From positions 1 through 63,329 of the forward strand of contig JADMJV010000011.1 of assembly GCA_018780265.1 (NCBI GenBank): a DNA stretch of 63,329 nt, in the 5' to 3' direction. The stretch comes from a bacterium. GTDB taxonomy: Bacteria > Vulcanimicrobiota > Xenobia > Xenobiales > JADMJV01. Below the pieces are notes generated by a model. The model saw nothing but the letters and a program-made list of their open reading frames with translations. It searched no databases and had not been told where the DNA came from. Position 1 is the first letter of the stretch, and each line of letters opens with the position of its first letter. The translations under genes and the position numbers were made by a program. Positions 61,402 through 63,329 of this stretch are shown piece by piece.

Positions 61402-63048
61402 ATGGCCGATCGCCTACCTGAGTTATTTTTCGGGTTAGTCAGTCCCGTTGGGGCCGACTCAGAAGGTCTTGTACAACAGTTGACCAACGAGCTCGCAAAA
61501 GTAGGCTATACGCCCCGCGTCATTCGTCTCATCGAGGCACTCCCCGAGTCTCACCTATATCCCAGGTTCAATGACGAAGACATCAAAGTTCGCTACAACG
61601 CTCGTATGGACGCAGGCAACAAGTTTAGAAAAATCGCTAATGAGTGCCTGAGTTTTGCCAAAGATCTGCCTTCATATTTTAGTGGCAATGCTGCCTTCGG
61701 ACTTCTGGCGACTCTAGAGATACAGAGGGCCAGAGCAAGTTGCCCGGTAGCAGGCCAAGGAAGCCGCGGCGTGGCGTATATTTTGCGTTCTCTCAAAAGA
61801 GAAGAAGAAGTCGAATTCCTGCGCAAGGTTTACGGCCGTTCCTTCTTCGTTATCGCGGCTTACTCCGGAAAAGACCGGCGGACAACCCGCTTGAAAGATC
61901 AAATACAACACACCAGCAGCGCAACCAAACCTCAATCGGCCATCGAGTCAGACGCTGACACCTTAGTGGCCAGAGATGAGCGTGAAACTCATGGCGACCA
62001 CGGCCAGAGACTGGGAGATACTTTTGCGAAGGCGGATTTTTTTGTTAATGTCGACAGCCAGACAGCCACCAAAACTGCGCTAGACCGATTTGTCCGCTTG
62101 TTGTTTGCGGATCCGGCCATCACGCCGAGCGCCGATGAAGTCATGATGTTCCATGCCTTCGGCGCTGCAATGCGTTCGTCAGACTTGTCTCGCCAGGTAG
62201 GGGCAGTAATCGCTTCTGGACAGAGCATCCTGGCCACTGGGACAAATGAAGTTCCCAGATTCGGTGGTGGAGTCTACTCCGAAGACGATCACGATGACCA
62301 CCGCGATACTGCGAAGCAGTATGATTCCAGCAATGAAATGAAGCGCCAGGGTCTAACGGAGTTGTTGGGTGCCTTACTTCGTGCGTTCAAGACGCCCAAA
62401 TCAAAACTTGGCGACCTTGAGGCGTTGCTGGAAGACGACGAAGCGCTAGATAAAGCTGCGAAGACTGTTTTTGAGAAAACAGTTAAAACCCGCCTCATGA
62501 GCGTTTTGGAGTTCGGCCGAGCTGTACACGCCGAAATGTGTGCTATTACCGAAGCCGCACGGAATGGCGTAAAGGTAGACGGGTCGACTCTATACACAAC
62601 GACGTTCCCCTGCCATTTGTGCGCTCGCCACATCATTTCTGCCGGGGTTAAACGAGTCGTCTACATCGAGCCCTATCCAAAGAGTCTTGCGGTCCAGCAG
62701 TTCGGCGAGTCCATCAGCTTCGACGGCGAGAGAGAAAACGCAGTTTCATTCGATTCGTACGTCGGCGTGGCCCCCTCCCAATATCTAAGCCTTTTCACTA
62801 TGCTGGATAGACCCAGGAAGGACAAATCAGGCAAAGTCCTTCAGTGGAACGCCTCAGAGGCGACCTACTCAGACGGTGAGGCCGAGGAAAACTACCTTGA
62901 TAAGGAACAGGAATACTCAGCATTGTTGCTCCTTCCCCTTGAAAATTGGGTAAAAGAGTTAAAGTCTAGGAAGCGTGAAAGGAAGTCCGACAATGAGTAT
63001 GTGGCAAGAACAACAAAGACTGCTCGAAAGCAACCTCGCAGAAGTTAA
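61402..63048 (+). CDS. Antiphage dCTP deaminase (AvcD/DCD type)
   Basis: 548 aa. The N-terminus 'ELFFGLVSPVGADSEGLVQQ' matches the degenerate P-loop kinase-like domain of AvcD proteins (about 1-230). The C-terminal cytidine/dCMP deaminase domain has 'VHAEMCAITEAARNG' (His376, catalytic Glu378) and 'TTFPCHLCARHII' (Cys404, Cys407), the complete zinc site, after 'ILATGTNEVPRFGGGVY'. Such proteins deaminate dCTP/dCMP on phage infection and drain the nucleotide pool. Length and architecture match the family. ATG 61402 has a weak ribosome-binding site. A small ORF starts within its last 56 bp. A tRNA-site cassette context fits a defence gene. Confidence 0.9.
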   Translation: MADRLPELFFGLVSPVGADSEGLVQQLTNELAKVGYTPRVIRLIEALPESHLYPRFNDEDIKVRYNARMDAGNKFRKIANECLSFAKDLPSYFSGNAAFGLLATLEIQRARASCPVAGQGSRGVAYILRSLKREEEVEFLRKVYGRSFFVIAAYSGKDRRTTRLKDQIQHTSSATKPQSAIESDADTLVARDERETHGDHGQRLGDTFAKADFFVNVDSQTATKTALDRFVRLLFADPAITPSADEVMMFHAFGAAMRSSDLSRQVGAVIASGQSILATGTNEVPRFGGGVYSEDDHDDHRDTAKQYDSSNEMKRQGLTELLGALLRAFKTPKSKLGDLEALLEDDEALDKAAKTVFEKTVKTRLMSVLEFGRAVHAEMCAITEAARNGVKVDGSTLYTTTFPCHLCARHIISAGVKRVVYIEPYPKSLAVQQFGESISFDGERENAVSFDSYVGVAPSQYLSLFTMLDRPRKDKSGKVLQWNASEATYSDGEAEENYLDKEQEYSALLLLPLENWVKELKSRKRERKSDNEYVARTTKTARKQPRRS

Positions 63049-63175
63049 GAAGTGGCCGACTGCATCCGTGAACCGTCACGTCAGGGGCGTCATTGAACAC
63101 CGCGACGCACACCCAGTCGCAGCCCAAGAACGGAGTTCTACTTCTCGGAACGCTCGGGATCCGAAGCCGAAGTAG
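62993..63175 (+). CDS. Small protein overlapping the deaminase 3' end
   Basis: 60 aa from ATG 62993, out of frame with and overlapping the deaminase by 56 bp. AAAGGAA eight bases upstream is a good ribosome-binding site, which favours a real gene. The first half is helical ('MSMWQEQQRLLESNLAEVKK'), then 'VNRHVRGVIEHRDAHPV' and a basic Ser/Arg tail. No family recognised. Translational coupling suggests that it works with the deaminase, for instance as an inhibitor or accessory subunit. Confidence 0.5.
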   Translation: MSMWQEQQRLLESNLAEVKKWPTASVNRHVRGVIEHRDAHPVAAQERSSTSRNARDPKPK

Positions 63176-63232
63176 CATCCCGTAGCAACCCAAGCTTGTA
63201 TCGGCTAATCCCCTAAGGTGAAGCCAAACGGT

Positions 63233-63290
63233 CCTGGCAATCCCTCGGCAATCAACTCACCGGAACTCAACCGAACTCCCCCGACCCAGC
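63233..63290 (+). repeat. Direct repeat, right copy (58 bp)
   Basis: Partner of 60707-60765. After it only 39 bp remain in the window, so it cannot be seen whether another tRNA fragment follows, as it does after the left copy. Confidence 0.85.
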
Positions 63291-63329
63291 CACTCGCCCC
63301 CACCCCGCAAAACCCCACAACCACGCCAC

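Larger units (their letters stand above)
60707..63290 (+). mobile_element. Putative tRNA-Trp-associated cassette carrying a dCTP deaminase
   Basis: The unit is bounded by near-identical 58-59 bp direct repeats. Just inside the left repeat lies a 3' tRNA-Trp fragment, the classical att core of tyrosine-integrase elements. The cargo is a small acidic ORF, an antiphage dCTP deaminase and an overlapping small ORF. No integrase or excisionase is encoded inside. It could be one member of a tandem array of passively mobilised cassettes at a tRNA hot spot, which would continue beyond the window. Confidence 0.45.

Overview
The window is high-GC, densely packed bacterial chromosome. Genes often overlap as ATGA or GTGA, and GTG or TTG starts are common. 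It carries housekeeping genes (topoisomerase A and B subunits, PEP carboxylase, large NAD-dependent glutamate dehydrogenase, DEAD-box helicase, AlkD-type glycosylase) mixed with many lineage-specific proteins that I cannot name. No rRNA or marker gene fixes the taxonomy. A Ser/Thr kinase with a WD40 propeller, zinc-ribbon helical paralogs, Met-rich and Gly-rich proteins and pseudopilins suggest an uncultured, complex heterotrophic bacterium. An Eremiobacterota/Xenobia-like lineage is only a guess.

Layout. 0-10.4 kb is a minus-strand run: M61 peptidase, kinase-WD40, permease, hydantoinase A-like ATPase, AlkD, DEAD-box helicase and ATP-grasp enzyme. 10.9-16.1 kb (plus) holds a YjbQ-family protein, type IIA topoisomerase A then B (reversed order) and a secreted pentapeptide-repeat protein. 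16-31 kb holds a lipid kinase, a B12-binding-type radical SAM protein, an M23 peptidase, two zinc-ribbon helical proteins, a glycine-zipper/coiled-coil protein, a sirtuin, an inositol-phosphatase-like enzyme, PEP carboxylase and a Met-rich lytic transglycosylase. 31-33.8 kb has a YARHG-domain protein, a Uma2 nuclease and an acyltransferase.

33.8-46.9 kb is the most unusual part of the core. A plus-strand unit encodes a ketosynthase-like chain-length-factor protein, an acyl carrier protein, an active ketosynthase and a polytopic membrane protein, and runs directly into a GspF-N-like protein and three pseudopilin-type proteins. Minus-strand units on both sides encode SDR reductases, a FadN-like fusion and an AMP-forming ligase. 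Together these look like a small type II acyl/polyketide pathway linked genetically to a type IV-like pseudopilus.

46.9-58.7 kb contains glutamate dehydrogenase, a GAF-degenerate GGDEF protein overlapping a degenerate LytM protein, a third helical-repeat protein, a GNAT-P450 pair and a Gly-rich protein sharing a 19-residue motif with the lytic transglycosylase. 58.8-63.3 kb is a mobile-element scar: IS1182-like and IS110 transposase remnants, then a ~2.6 kb unit bounded by near-identical 58-59 bp direct repeats. It starts with a 3' fragment of tRNA-Trp and carries an AvcD-type antiphage dCTP deaminase flanked by two unknown small ORFs, with no integrase visible.
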